Positions 15,295 to 23,294 of a stretch of 30,417 nucleotides of DNA are shown here, piece by piece; the stretch's first letter is position 1, and every line of letters starts with the position of its first letter. Source of the DNA: Bacteroidales bacterium UBA714 (GTDB lineage Bacteria > Bacteroidota > Bacteroidia > Bacteroidales > UBA932); the NCBI GenBank assembly GCA_002298075.1, contig DBLW01000101.1, positions 1-30,417 on the forward strand. The letters run 5' to 3'. The notes below the pieces were generated by a model. The model did no database searches, was not told the DNA's origin, and was given only the letters and a program-made list of their open reading frames with translations. Both the position numbers and the translations under genes were made by a program.

Positions 15295-17238
15295 ATGCTG
15301 AAAAAAATTATCACCGTATCGGCACTTGCCGTTTTCGCATCATGCACTGTGCGTCCGGCCTTTGACCCGGCTTCTGTCGCTGATGCAGATGCAGCACAGG
15401 TTTCACATGTCGAGCCGCTTTCCTGGTGGACAGGCATGAACACGCCTTTGCAGCTTATGATACACGGACAGGGAGTCTCTGAATATGTGCTGTCCGTAGA
15501 GGGCGGTGCCGGAGTCGCTGTCTCAGCTGTCCATGAAGCCGACAGTCCGAATTATCTGTTTGCAGACATAAAGATTTCTGAAAAGGCTTGTCCCGGGACA
15601 TATTATCTTGTCTTCACCAGGAAAGGGGAGTCTGTCCCGGCATTCAAGTATCCTTATGAAATAGAGTCCAGGCGTCCCGGCTCTGCATCGCGCAAGAGTT
15701 TCACGACTGCAGATATGGTCTACCTTATCATGCCGGACCGCTTTGCCAACGGGGACACTTCCAATGATTCTGTGGACTCCATGGCGGAGAAGGCGGACAG
15801 AAGCGAGCCTTTCGGACGCCACGGCGGTGACATCCAGGGCATAATTGACCACCTTGACTATATTGCCGGACTTGGAGCGACATATATCTGGGCTACTCCT
15901 TTCCTTGTCGACAATGCCCCTGAGGGATCATACCACGGCTATGCGGCGTCGGACTACTATCATATAGATCCTCGCTTCGGAAGCAACAGCCTTTACCGCA
16001 CTTTCGTTGAAAAGGCGTCGGAAAGAGGTCTGGGCGTGATTATGGACATGGTGCCTAATCATTGCGGGACGGAGCACTGGTGGATGGATGACCTGCCGTT
16101 CAAAGACTGGATACATCAGTTCCCTGAATATACCGGGACCAATGTGTGCTTCTCTGCCAATATGGATCCGAATGCATCGGCCAGGGACCTGTATCTCAAT
16201 GAGAGCGGGTGGTTTGTGCCTTCCATGGTGGACATGAACCTTGACAATCCGTATATGCTCCGCTATTTTGTGCAGTGGGCTGTGTGGTGGATTGAATATG
16301 CAGGACTTGAGGGACTGCGCGTGGACACATACCCTTACAATGAAAAGCAGCCTGCCGCTGACTGGTGTGCTGCCATATTGGATGAATATCCTGACATGAA
16401 CATTGTGGGGGAGTGCTGGACCTCCTCCGTGCCTCAGCTTGCATATTGGCAGGGTGGCAATCCGAACAAGGACGGCTTTGACTCTAATCTGCCGTCAATC
16501 ATGGATTTCCCGCTCTATGATGCGCTCTGTGCCGGGCTTTCTTGCGACAATCCGGGCTGGGGCCAGGGAATGACAAGAATTTATGACATCCTTTCTCATG
16601 ATTTTGTCTATCACGACCTTTCGCATATGCTCATTTTCCCGGGAAACCACGATACTGCAAGAATAGGAGATGTGGTGCGCAAGGACCCTTCGCGCCTGAA
16701 GATTGCAATGGCACTTATGGCCACAATGCGCGGGATTCCTCAGATTTTTGCCGGTGACGAACTTATGTTTGTGTCTTCGGATAGTGATGACATGAGCAAC
16801 CATGGCGGTCTGCGGGTGGATTTCCCGGGAGGATGGCCGGGGGATGCCGTGGACTTTTTCACTGAGGAGGGACGTGATGCGCAGACTGTGAACACAGACG
16901 GGCTTGCTGTCGCAAAGGGACAGGCAGGTGAACTTTACCGCTATGTGTCGCGTCTGTTCAACTGGAGAAAGGAAAAGAAGGTGATTCATGATGGCCGGAC
17001 GATGCATTTCCTCTCGCGTGACAATACCTACGGTTATTTCCGGTATGATGATACGGATGCGGTATTTGTGTATGTGAACAATTCGGACGGGCCTAAGAAT
17101 ATACCGTGGACACATTATTCTGAGATTTCAGAGGGGTTGTCCAGCGGCAGGAATGTGTTGACCGGTGAGGCGGTTGAGGTGTCAGACTCTACTGTGGCTG
17201 AGCCGCATTCTGTTCTTGTCGTGGAGTTTAAACGTTGA
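15295..17238 (+). CDS. susA: SusA-type neopullulanase / cyclomaltodextrinase (GH13)
   Basis: The protein has 647 residues. The N-terminus MLKKIITVSALAVFASC fits a lipoprotein signal (Cys17, slightly atypical lipobox FASC), followed by TVRPAFDP without acidic residues, so periplasm-facing anchoring is more likely than surface display. An N-terminal beta domain (about 38-125, SWWTGMNTPLQLMIHG) is typical of bacterial cyclomaltodextrinase/neopullulanase enzymes. The barrel has YLIMPDRFANGD, MDMVPNHCG, LEGLRVDTYPY (nucleophile D344), IVGECW (acid/base E373) and IFPGNHDTARI (D453). A short C-terminal beta domain ends the protein. It hydrolyses imported maltooligosaccharides and branch-containing products. 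It lies 27 bp after the second GH13 gene. Confidence 0.92.
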   Translation: MLKKIITVSALAVFASCTVRPAFDPASVADADAAQVSHVEPLSWWTGMNTPLQLMIHGQGVSEYVLSVEGGAGVAVSAVHEADSPNYLFADIKISEKACPGTYYLVFTRKGESVPAFKYPYEIESRRPGSASRKSFTTADMVYLIMPDRFANGDTSNDSVDSMAEKADRSEPFGRHGGDIQGIIDHLDYIAGLGATYIWATPFLVDNAPEGSYHGYAASDYYHIDPRFGSNSLYRTFVEKASERGLGVIMDMVPNHCGTEHWWMDDLPFKDWIHQFPEYTGTNVCFSANMDPNASARDLYLNESGWFVPSMVDMNLDNPYMLRYFVQWAVWWIEYAGLEGLRVDTYPYNEKQPAADWCAAILDEYPDMNIVGECWTSSVPQLAYWQGGNPNKDGFDSNLPSIMDFPLYDALCAGLSCDNPGWGQGMTRIYDILSHDFVYHDLSHMLIFPGNHDTARIGDVVRKDPSRLKIAMALMATMRGIPQIFAGDELMFVSSDSDDMSNHGGLRVDFPGGWPGDAVDFFTEEGRDAQTVNTDGLAVAKGQAGELYRYVSRLFNWRKEKKVIHDGRTMHFLSRDNTYGYFRYDDTDAVFVYVNNSDGPKNIPWTHYSEISEGLSSGRNVLTGEAVEVSDSTVAEPHSVLVVEFKR

Positions 17239-17314
17239 TGATTATATTTATGCTTCTGTTCCTCCGCTTTTTGTCATGGAGGTCATGCTATGGAAATTAT
17301 AACACTGAAATGAT

Positions 17315-19525
17315 ATGAATAAAATGTTGATCGCCGTGTCGGCTGCTGTTCTCGCGGCCGGCTGTACGGCACAAAATCATCCCGGACCTGCAACGGATGT
17401 CCGGACTCTGCTTTCACCTGACGGCAATATGCAGATGACTTTTCAGCTTGCCGCGGACGGAACTCCACAGTATTCTTTGAGTTATGGTGAAAAGAAGGTT
17501 ATCCTCCCGTCTGACCTCGGTTTTGAACTCCGTGGCACAGTGAAGGCAACGGAACTGGCATGGGAGTCTGACGGCTCAATCGGCAAGAAAGATGCTCTTC
17601 CCGCAAATTCTTTCCATGACGGATTTGAGCTTGAAAGTGCGGAAACTTCTTCTTTTGACGAGACTTGGGAGCCTGTATGGGGAGAGGAGGCACAGATACG
17701 CAACAATTACAATGAGCTTCTTGTGAATCTTGTGCAGACCTTGACCGGAAGGAAGATGGCGGTACGTTTCCGCCTCTATGACGACGGCCTGGGATTCCGC
17801 TATGAGTTTCCTGCGCAGAAGAACCTGAACTATTTTGTCATCAAGGAGGAGCTTACCCGGTTCGCCTTGGCCGGTGACCATACCGCATGGTGGATTCCGG
17901 GTGACTATGACACTCAGGAATATGATTATACCGAGTGCCGCCTGTCGGAAATAAGCAAAAAATACAAGGAGGCTGTCTGCGGCAACTCCTCGCAGACTCT
18001 CTGGTCTGACAATGCGGTGCAGACTTCGCTCCAGATGCGTTCTGATGACGGCCTGTACATCAATATCCACGAGGCCGCTCTTGTGAATTATCCTTGCATG
18101 CACCTTGACCTTGACCCTGCGTCATTTACTTTCACGTCTCACCTGACTCCTGACGCCCAGGGCTGGAAAGGGTACATGCAGACTCCTTGCAAGACTCCAT
18201 GGAGGACAATAGAGGTGGCCACAAGCGGTGCTCAGATGCTTTCGTCCCGTCTTGTGCTGAATCTCAATGACCCTTGCGCATATGAGGACGTGTCATGGAT
18301 ACATCCGGTGAAATATGTCGGAGTATGGTGGGAGATGATAAGCGGAAAGGGTTCGTGGGCATATACGGATGACTATGCTTCCGTGCAGCTCGGAAAGACC
18401 GATTATTCCAAGAGCAAGCCTAACGGCAGGCATTCTGCCAACAATGACAAAGTGCGCAGGTATATTGACTTTGCGGCCGCACACGGATTCAGCCAGGTTC
18501 TCGTTGAGGGCTGGAACGAAGGCTGGGAGGACTGGGCGAACTGCTCAAAGGACTATGTCTTTGATTTTGTCACTCCTTATCCTGACTTTGACATCAAGGC
18601 TCTGAATGACTATGCCCATTCAAAGGGCGTTAAGCTTATGATGCACCATGAGACTTCTTCTTCTGTCCGCAATTATGAGCGCCACATGGAGAAGGCATAT
18701 GACCTCATGAACAAATATGGCTACGATGCAGTAAAGAGCGGATATGTAGGTGACATCCTGCCTCGCGGAGAGACACATTACGGACAGTGGATGGTGAATC
18801 ATTATCTGTATGCGGTCACGGAGGCTGCAAAGCACAAGATAATGGTGAATGCCCATGAGGCCGTGCGTCCTACAGGCCTTTGCAGGACTTATCCCAACCT
18901 TATCGGCAATGAGTCCGCCCGCGGTACCGAATACCAGGCGTTCGGCGGCACGAAGCCTCATCATGTGACCATCCTTCCGTTCACAAGGCTCAACGGCGGC
19001 CCTATGGACTTCACACCTGGCATATTCGTGATGGACATGGCTGAAGTCACTTCCGGACGCAACAATTCCAAGGTGAATGCGACGATAGCCAACCAGCTTG
19101 CCCTTTATATGACCATGTATTCACCTCTGCAGATGGCTGCCGACCTTCCTGAGAACTATGAGCGCTATATGGACGCCTTCCAGTTCATCAAGGACGTTGA
19201 CATAGACTGGATACAGAGCAAGTATCTGCTTGCGGAACCTGGTGATTATGTTGTGGTTGCACGCCAGGGCAAGAAAAACGGCCAGTGGTTCGCCGGCGGA
19301 GTGAATGACGAGAACAGGCGTACACTTGATGTGCCGATGTCATTCCTTGATGCAGGCAAGACATATGAGGCTACGATTTATGCTGATGCTGAGGATACTG
19401 ACTATCAGACCAATCCGCAGACATACAGGATATACAGGAAGAACGTGACTTCTTCTGATGTGCTTGCGATGGAAATGGCCCGCGGCGGCGGTTTCGCGAT
19501 TTCTTTCCGTGAAATAGAGGAATAA
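17315..19525 (+). CDS. susB: SusB-type GH97 alpha-glucosidase
   Basis: The protein has 736 residues, close to B. thetaiotaomicron SusB (738). A good lipobox VLAAGC gives Cys17, followed by TAQNHPG without acidic residues, suggesting periplasm-facing anchoring. The N-terminal beta-supersandwich (LLSPDGNMQMTFQLAADG to about 310) precedes the barrel (YVGVWWEMISGKGSW, GWNEGWEDW). Glutamates E446 (HHET), E515 (NAHEAVRPTG), E533 (GNES) and E539 (GTEY) align at a constant offset of 7 with the SusB residues I recall as E439, E508, E526 and E532. These are the calcium-binding and inverting base/acid residues. It therefore belongs to the inverting branch, which releases glucose from maltooligosaccharides. 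It is the last gene before a strong terminator. Confidence 0.95.
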   Translation: MNKMLIAVSAAVLAAGCTAQNHPGPATDVRTLLSPDGNMQMTFQLAADGTPQYSLSYGEKKVILPSDLGFELRGTVKATELAWESDGSIGKKDALPANSFHDGFELESAETSSFDETWEPVWGEEAQIRNNYNELLVNLVQTLTGRKMAVRFRLYDDGLGFRYEFPAQKNLNYFVIKEELTRFALAGDHTAWWIPGDYDTQEYDYTECRLSEISKKYKEAVCGNSSQTLWSDNAVQTSLQMRSDDGLYINIHEAALVNYPCMHLDLDPASFTFTSHLTPDAQGWKGYMQTPCKTPWRTIEVATSGAQMLSSRLVLNLNDPCAYEDVSWIHPVKYVGVWWEMISGKGSWAYTDDYASVQLGKTDYSKSKPNGRHSANNDKVRRYIDFAAAHGFSQVLVEGWNEGWEDWANCSKDYVFDFVTPYPDFDIKALNDYAHSKGVKLMMHHETSSSVRNYERHMEKAYDLMNKYGYDAVKSGYVGDILPRGETHYGQWMVNHYLYAVTEAAKHKIMVNAHEAVRPTGLCRTYPNLIGNESARGTEYQAFGGTKPHHVTILPFTRLNGGPMDFTPGIFVMDMAEVTSGRNNSKVNATIANQLALYMTMYSPLQMAADLPENYERYMDAFQFIKDVDIDWIQSKYLLAEPGDYVVVARQGKKNGQWFAGGVNDENRRTLDVPMSFLDAGKTYEATIYADAEDTDYQTNPQTYRIYRKNVTSSDVLAMEMARGGGFAISFREIEE

Positions 19526-19551
19526 TTACTTAAGATTGGTTAAACTTCATG

Positions 19552-19593
19552 AGGGTGAGCAAAAATTTATTTGTTGCTCACCCTTTATCTTTT
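19552..19593 (+). terminator. Rho-independent terminator of the sus operon
   Basis: AGGGTGAGCAA (19552-19562) and TTGCTCACCCT (19574-19584) form a perfect 11-bp stem with an 11-nt AT-rich loop, followed by TTATCTTTT. It begins 26 nt after the susB stop codon and marks the end of the 17-kb operon. Confidence 0.9.
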
Positions 19594-19771
19594 AGATTTT
19601 CAATCTGCAATAAATGTTGCACTTCTCAGCCTTCGGGAACAAAGTTTTCTGTCCGGTTGAGGGGTGTTTCAGGGCTCCGGTTGCATCGTGACTTTTTCGT
19701 ATGCCGGTTTTAAAGATGTTTGGAAATATGCCGTAAAACCAAATGATTCTTGAGTTCGATTTTTCGTAATT

Positions 19772-19892
19772 AAAATAAATTTTCCCTCTGCTCTCGACTT
19801 TAGCTATATTTGAACTGGCGTTCATATATACGCCTGCGTCTCGGCATAGTGAAAATAAATTTTCCCTCTGCACTCGACTTTAGCTATATTTG
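19772..19892 (+). repeat. Tandem pair of promoter-bearing repeats upstream of the YeiH-type gene
   Basis: The 41-bp segment 19772-19812 recurs at 19852-19892 with a single mismatch, exactly 80 bp apart. Each copy contains GAAAAT/ATTTTC-like inverted sequence and ends in TATATTTG, a perfect match to the Bacteroides -7 consensus TAnnTTTG (19805-19812 and 19885-19892). Between them lies the segment 19823-19846, which recurs at 21126-21149. The downstream -7 element would give a leader of about 60 nt for the transporter gene. The rest of the 436-bp gap between the sus terminator and this pair shows nothing recognisable. Confidence 0.8.
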
Positions 19893-19961
19893 CACCCCGA
19901 AATTGGTGTCGGGAACGTTGCTTGCATGGTGATCGCGGCCTTGACTTAAAATTGATTAGTT

Positions 19962-21089
19962 ATGATGTATCAATTCAAAGAAAACCGTCCGGATGTGCTT
20001 CACGGAATACTTCTGATAGTGCTGTTCGCATTTTCCGCATTCTATATATCGGATTTTGAATTTGTCAGGAAGCTGTCGCTCAGCCCGCTGATTGTCGGAA
20101 TCATTCTGGGAATGCTCTATGCCAACAGCCTCCGCAACAAGTTGCCTCAGACATGGGTTCCGGGCATTCAGTTCTGCACGAAGCAGGTTCTGCGTCTGGG
20201 TGTCGTGCTTTACGGCTTCCGCCTGACATTCCAGCAGGTTGCTGAAATAGGGCTTCCGGCCATTGCCGCTGACCTGGTGATAGTGTGCGGGACTCTTTTG
20301 ATAGGGATACTCGCGGGACGTCTGCTGAAGGTTGATGGTGAGACGTCTCTGATGACATCCGTAGGAAGCGCAATATGTGGGGCGGCTGCCGTGCTCGGTG
20401 CTGAGCCTGTCGTGAAATGCCCGCCGCACAAGACTGCCGTAGCCGTATCTACCGTGGTTATTTTCGGTACCTTGTCAATGTTTCTGTATCCTGTCCTTTA
20501 CAGGAGCGGGATTCTTGACGGGCTGAATGACAGGCAGGTGGCAGTCTATCTCGGCTCGACGCTTCATGAGGTGGCGCATGTGGTCGGAGCCGGAAATGCA
20601 ATGGACGCCGCAGGAGGAAATGTCGCCGATGCCGCTACCGTCACCAAGATGATTCGTGTCATGATGCTTGCTCCGGTGCTTGTTGTCATGAGCCTTGTGC
20701 TTTCGCGCAGAAGCAGGAAGGCCAGCATGGCTTCGGGACATGGATTTGCGGAGGGGGCAGGCGTGTGCGCCGGTAATGAAGAGACTGATGGCAGGCAATC
20801 AGGGCGCGGCAAGATTGCGGTTCCATGGTTTGCGGTACTGTTCCTTGTTGCGATAGGCATAAATTCCATGCTCCAGAGCATGCCGTTCATTCCTTCCGGT
20901 ATTCTCAATAGCGGACTCGATGCGATAAATGCTTTCGATACATTCCTGCTGACAATGGCAATGACAGCCCTTGGTGCGGAAACCAGCTTTGACAAATTCA
21001 GGCAGGCCGGGGCGAAACCTTTTCTGCTTGCAGGCATTCTTTATATCTGGCTCATTTTCGGAGGCTATGCGATAGCGTCCCTCCTGTGA
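19962..21089 (+). CDS. YeiH / UPF0324 family putative sulfate exporter-like membrane protein
   Basis: The protein has 375 residues with about ten hydrophobic segments. Family landmarks: PLIVGIILGMLYANS, VLRLGVVLYGFRLTFQQV, SVGSAICGAAAVLGAEPVV, KTAVAVSTVVIFGTLSMFLYP, and the conserved LGSTLHEVAHVVGAG with the later DAATVTKMIRVMMLAPVL. This is the Cons_hypoth698/YeiH family, often annotated as putative sulfate exporter. The real substrate is poorly established. A hydrophilic loop at about residues 245-285 separates the last helices. It has its own promoter repeat upstream and lies outside the sus operon, after the terminator. No functional link to starch is evident. Confidence 0.88.
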   Translation: MMYQFKENRPDVLHGILLIVLFAFSAFYISDFEFVRKLSLSPLIVGIILGMLYANSLRNKLPQTWVPGIQFCTKQVLRLGVVLYGFRLTFQQVAEIGLPAIAADLVIVCGTLLIGILAGRLLKVDGETSLMTSVGSAICGAAAVLGAEPVVKCPPHKTAVAVSTVVIFGTLSMFLYPVLYRSGILDGLNDRQVAVYLGSTLHEVAHVVGAGNAMDAAGGNVADAATVTKMIRVMMLAPVLVVMSLVLSRRSRKASMASGHGFAEGAGVCAGNEETDGRQSGRGKIAVPWFAVLFLVAIGINSMLQSMPFIPSGILNSGLDAINAFDTFLLTMAMTALGAETSFDKFRQAGAKPFLLAGILYIWLIFGGYAIASLL

Positions 21090-21125
21090 TGTTGCATTTG
21101 GTTGCGGTCTCACCGCCATTGTTGC

Positions 21126-21198
21126 CATATATACGCCTGCGCTTCGGCAAAACTTACAAGCAAGCTTGACGTTTTGCTCTCGCTTTTGGCTATATTTG
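21126..21198 (+). promoter_or_regulatory. Third copy of the promoter repeat, upstream of the GH43 gene
   Basis: The first 24 bp (21126-21149) match 19823-19846 at 22 positions, and the module ends in TATATTTG (21191-21198) at nearly the same distance (65 versus 62 bp). Arms GCAAAAC (21147-21153) and GTTTTGC (21171-21177) can form a stem. The -7 element gives a leader of about 175 nt to the chosen GH43 start. The remaining leader sequence contains no recognised riboswitch. Confidence 0.65.
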
Positions 21199-21380
21199 CA
21201 TAAAGATTGACAGATGAAATGGGTTAGTGTGGCAAGGGCCGTTAAAAAAATTCATGGTTGAAACTGAGGTAAAATGTACGGACACTTTCGCCGAATCGTC
21301 TGATATCTGGAGTTATACTTGGAATGGTCTATGAGAAACTTCATGGGCCGAATTTATTTGCAATCTCCAAATCGTTGGCT

Positions 21381-23138
21381 ATGAATGGATTCCTGAAACT
21401 ATCCGTGTTGGCATTCTGCACATTCATGCAGTTGGGCCAGCTGTCCGCATCTGAAAAACCGTATAAATGCAGTGATTCCGAAAAAATTGCAGTCACATCC
21501 GGATACTGCAATCCCGTTCTTCCCGGGTTTTATCCGGACCCGAGCGTATGCAGGGTCGGTGAGGACTACTATCTTGTAAACAGCACTTTCCAGTTCTTTC
21601 CAGGAGTCCCGGTATTTCACAGCCGCGATCTGATACATTGGAGACAGATAGGCAATGTGCTTGACCGTGAGTCGCAGCTTCCTCTGACAGGTGCAAATGC
21701 ATGGCAGGGAATTTATGCGCCGACTATCCGTTATAATGACGGAACATATTACATGATTACGACAAACATAGGAAACGGCCGGAAGAGCGGAAATTTTTTC
21801 GTGACCGCAACTGATCCTGCCGGTCCATGGAGCGAGCCTGTATGGCTGGAGCAGGACGGCATTGACCCTTCTTTATATTTCGAGAACGGCAGATGCTACC
21901 TTACGTCCAATCCCGGCGGAACCATTATGCTATGTGAGATTGACCCTGGGACAGGAGAGCGCCTCAGCGGTTCCGTTCCGCTTTGGGGAGGTACTGGCGG
22001 ACGCTATCCTGAATCTCCTCACATCTATAAAAAAGACGGGATGTACTATCTGATGATATCAGAGGGGGGAACTGAAATGGGACATATGGTCACGATTGCA
22101 CGCAGCCGCAGCCTGGCAGGCCCTTACGAGGCCAATCCGGCTAATCCTATACTCTGCCACCAAAGACAGCTGACTCAGACGAGTCCTATCCAAGGGACAG
22201 GACATGCCGATCTTGTACAAGCTCATGACGGTTCATGGTGGATGGTGTTCCTGGCTTTCCGTCCGCAGACCATGGGGCTGCATCTGACTGGACGTGAGAC
22301 TTATCTCGCACCTGTGGAGTGGAATGATGACGGCTGGCCTGTAGTGAACGGAAACGGTACCGTGAGCATTGACATGAAGGTCCATACGTTGCCTCAGACT
22401 GCTTCCTTAAGTCGTGAACTGGAATACGATTTCGGCCGTATGGACCGCTTTGGCTATGAATGGATGCATCTGCGGAATCCGGACATGTCAAATTACAGAT
22501 TCACACAAGAAGGACTTGTACTCCGTGGCACGGAAGCAGGGCTGAACAGTCTTGAAAGCCCTACTTTCGCAGCAGTGCGCCAAAGGGACATCAATTTCAT
22601 TGCGGAGACTTCCGTAAAACTTGGTCGAGGAGTTTTCTGCCTGGAAAACGGCCCTGTGGGGAATGAGCTTTCCGGTGAGGCTGGGCTGACTGTCTATATG
22701 GATGCTCTGTCGCACTATGACTTTTTTCTCAGACGCACACGGACCGGTTCAGTTGAATCAGTGTTGCGTTACCGGCTAAATTCCATCTCCGGTGAACTTC
22801 CCGGTGTTGTCCTCCCTGTCTGTGATTGTGCTACGGCATACGGACATGACTGTTGTCCGAATTGTATGAATGAAAGGGGCGGAACAAGTTTGAATGGCCA
22901 AGGGCATTGTGCGGAAGCAATTTTGAGGGTTGTCGGAAGCCCGGACATTTATGAATTTTATTGTTCAGTTGACGGCGGCAATGAATTTGTGAAAGTTGGA
23001 GTCTTGGATGCGCGTTATCTTTCAACAGAAACAGCCGGCGGCTTTACCGGAATAGTCCTCGGGCTCTATGCGGAGGGTACGGAGACAGGTGTTTTCGGCA
23101 GATTTTCATACACGCCTCTTGAAGCTCGGAAATTTTAA
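21381..23138 (+). CDS. GH43 family glycosidase (beta-xylosidase / arabinofuranosidase type)
   Basis: The protein has 585 residues from ATG 21381, which gives the signal peptide MNGFLKLSVLAFCTFMQLG ending near LSAS. An in-frame ATG at 21324 would place 19 polar residues before it and is less likely. The five-bladed propeller begins YCNPVLPGFYPDPSVCRVGE with catalytic base D53. The pKa-modulating D162 is in GIDPSLYF and the acid E211 in YPESPHIY. A C-terminal beta-sandwich of the Beta_xylosid_C2 kind follows from about residue 340. It is predicted to be periplasmic and to act on xylo- or arabino-oligosaccharides. It stands alone without SusC/D partners; another hemicellulase-like gene, the damaged GH3, lies 3 kb downstream. 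It has its own promoter repeat. Confidence 0.9.
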   Translation: MNGFLKLSVLAFCTFMQLGQLSASEKPYKCSDSEKIAVTSGYCNPVLPGFYPDPSVCRVGEDYYLVNSTFQFFPGVPVFHSRDLIHWRQIGNVLDRESQLPLTGANAWQGIYAPTIRYNDGTYYMITTNIGNGRKSGNFFVTATDPAGPWSEPVWLEQDGIDPSLYFENGRCYLTSNPGGTIMLCEIDPGTGERLSGSVPLWGGTGGRYPESPHIYKKDGMYYLMISEGGTEMGHMVTIARSRSLAGPYEANPANPILCHQRQLTQTSPIQGTGHADLVQAHDGSWWMVFLAFRPQTMGLHLTGRETYLAPVEWNDDGWPVVNGNGTVSIDMKVHTLPQTASLSRELEYDFGRMDRFGYEWMHLRNPDMSNYRFTQEGLVLRGTEAGLNSLESPTFAAVRQRDINFIAETSVKLGRGVFCLENGPVGNELSGEAGLTVYMDALSHYDFFLRRTRTGSVESVLRYRLNSISGELPGVVLPVCDCATAYGHDCCPNCMNERGGTSLNGQGHCAEAILRVVGSPDIYEFYCSVDGGNEFVKVGVLDARYLSTETAGGFTGIVLGLYAEGTETGVFGRFSYTPLEARKF

Positions 23139-23184
23139 GAACAATATATCTTTTCAGAAGTGCTTTTAAACAGTTTCTGAGCCC

Positions 23185-23237
23185 CTCACTGTACTTACCG
23201 GCTGATGCGGCTGGTGTGCCTGAGTAAGATGGGTGAG
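23185..23237. repeat. Interrupted inverted repeat downstream of the GH43 gene
   Basis: CTCAC-N4-CTTAC (23185-23198) is complementary to GTAAG-N4-GTGAG (23224-23237), with symmetric 4-nt internal loops and a 25-nt GC-rich apex that can fold further (GGC/GCC). It may act as a terminator-like or structured 3' element between the GH43 and helicase genes. There is no T tract, and evidence is limited to pairing seen by eye. Confidence 0.35.
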
Positions 23238-23294
23238 TGGCAATTCTTTAACGGCCAATGAGGTGCGGCCTTATTTATGTGATTTCAACCGGAT

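Noticed and set aside
21104..21116. Small hairpin GCGGT-CTC-ACCGC after the YeiH-type gene
   Set aside because: Five-bp stem without a T tract; too weak to call as a terminator.
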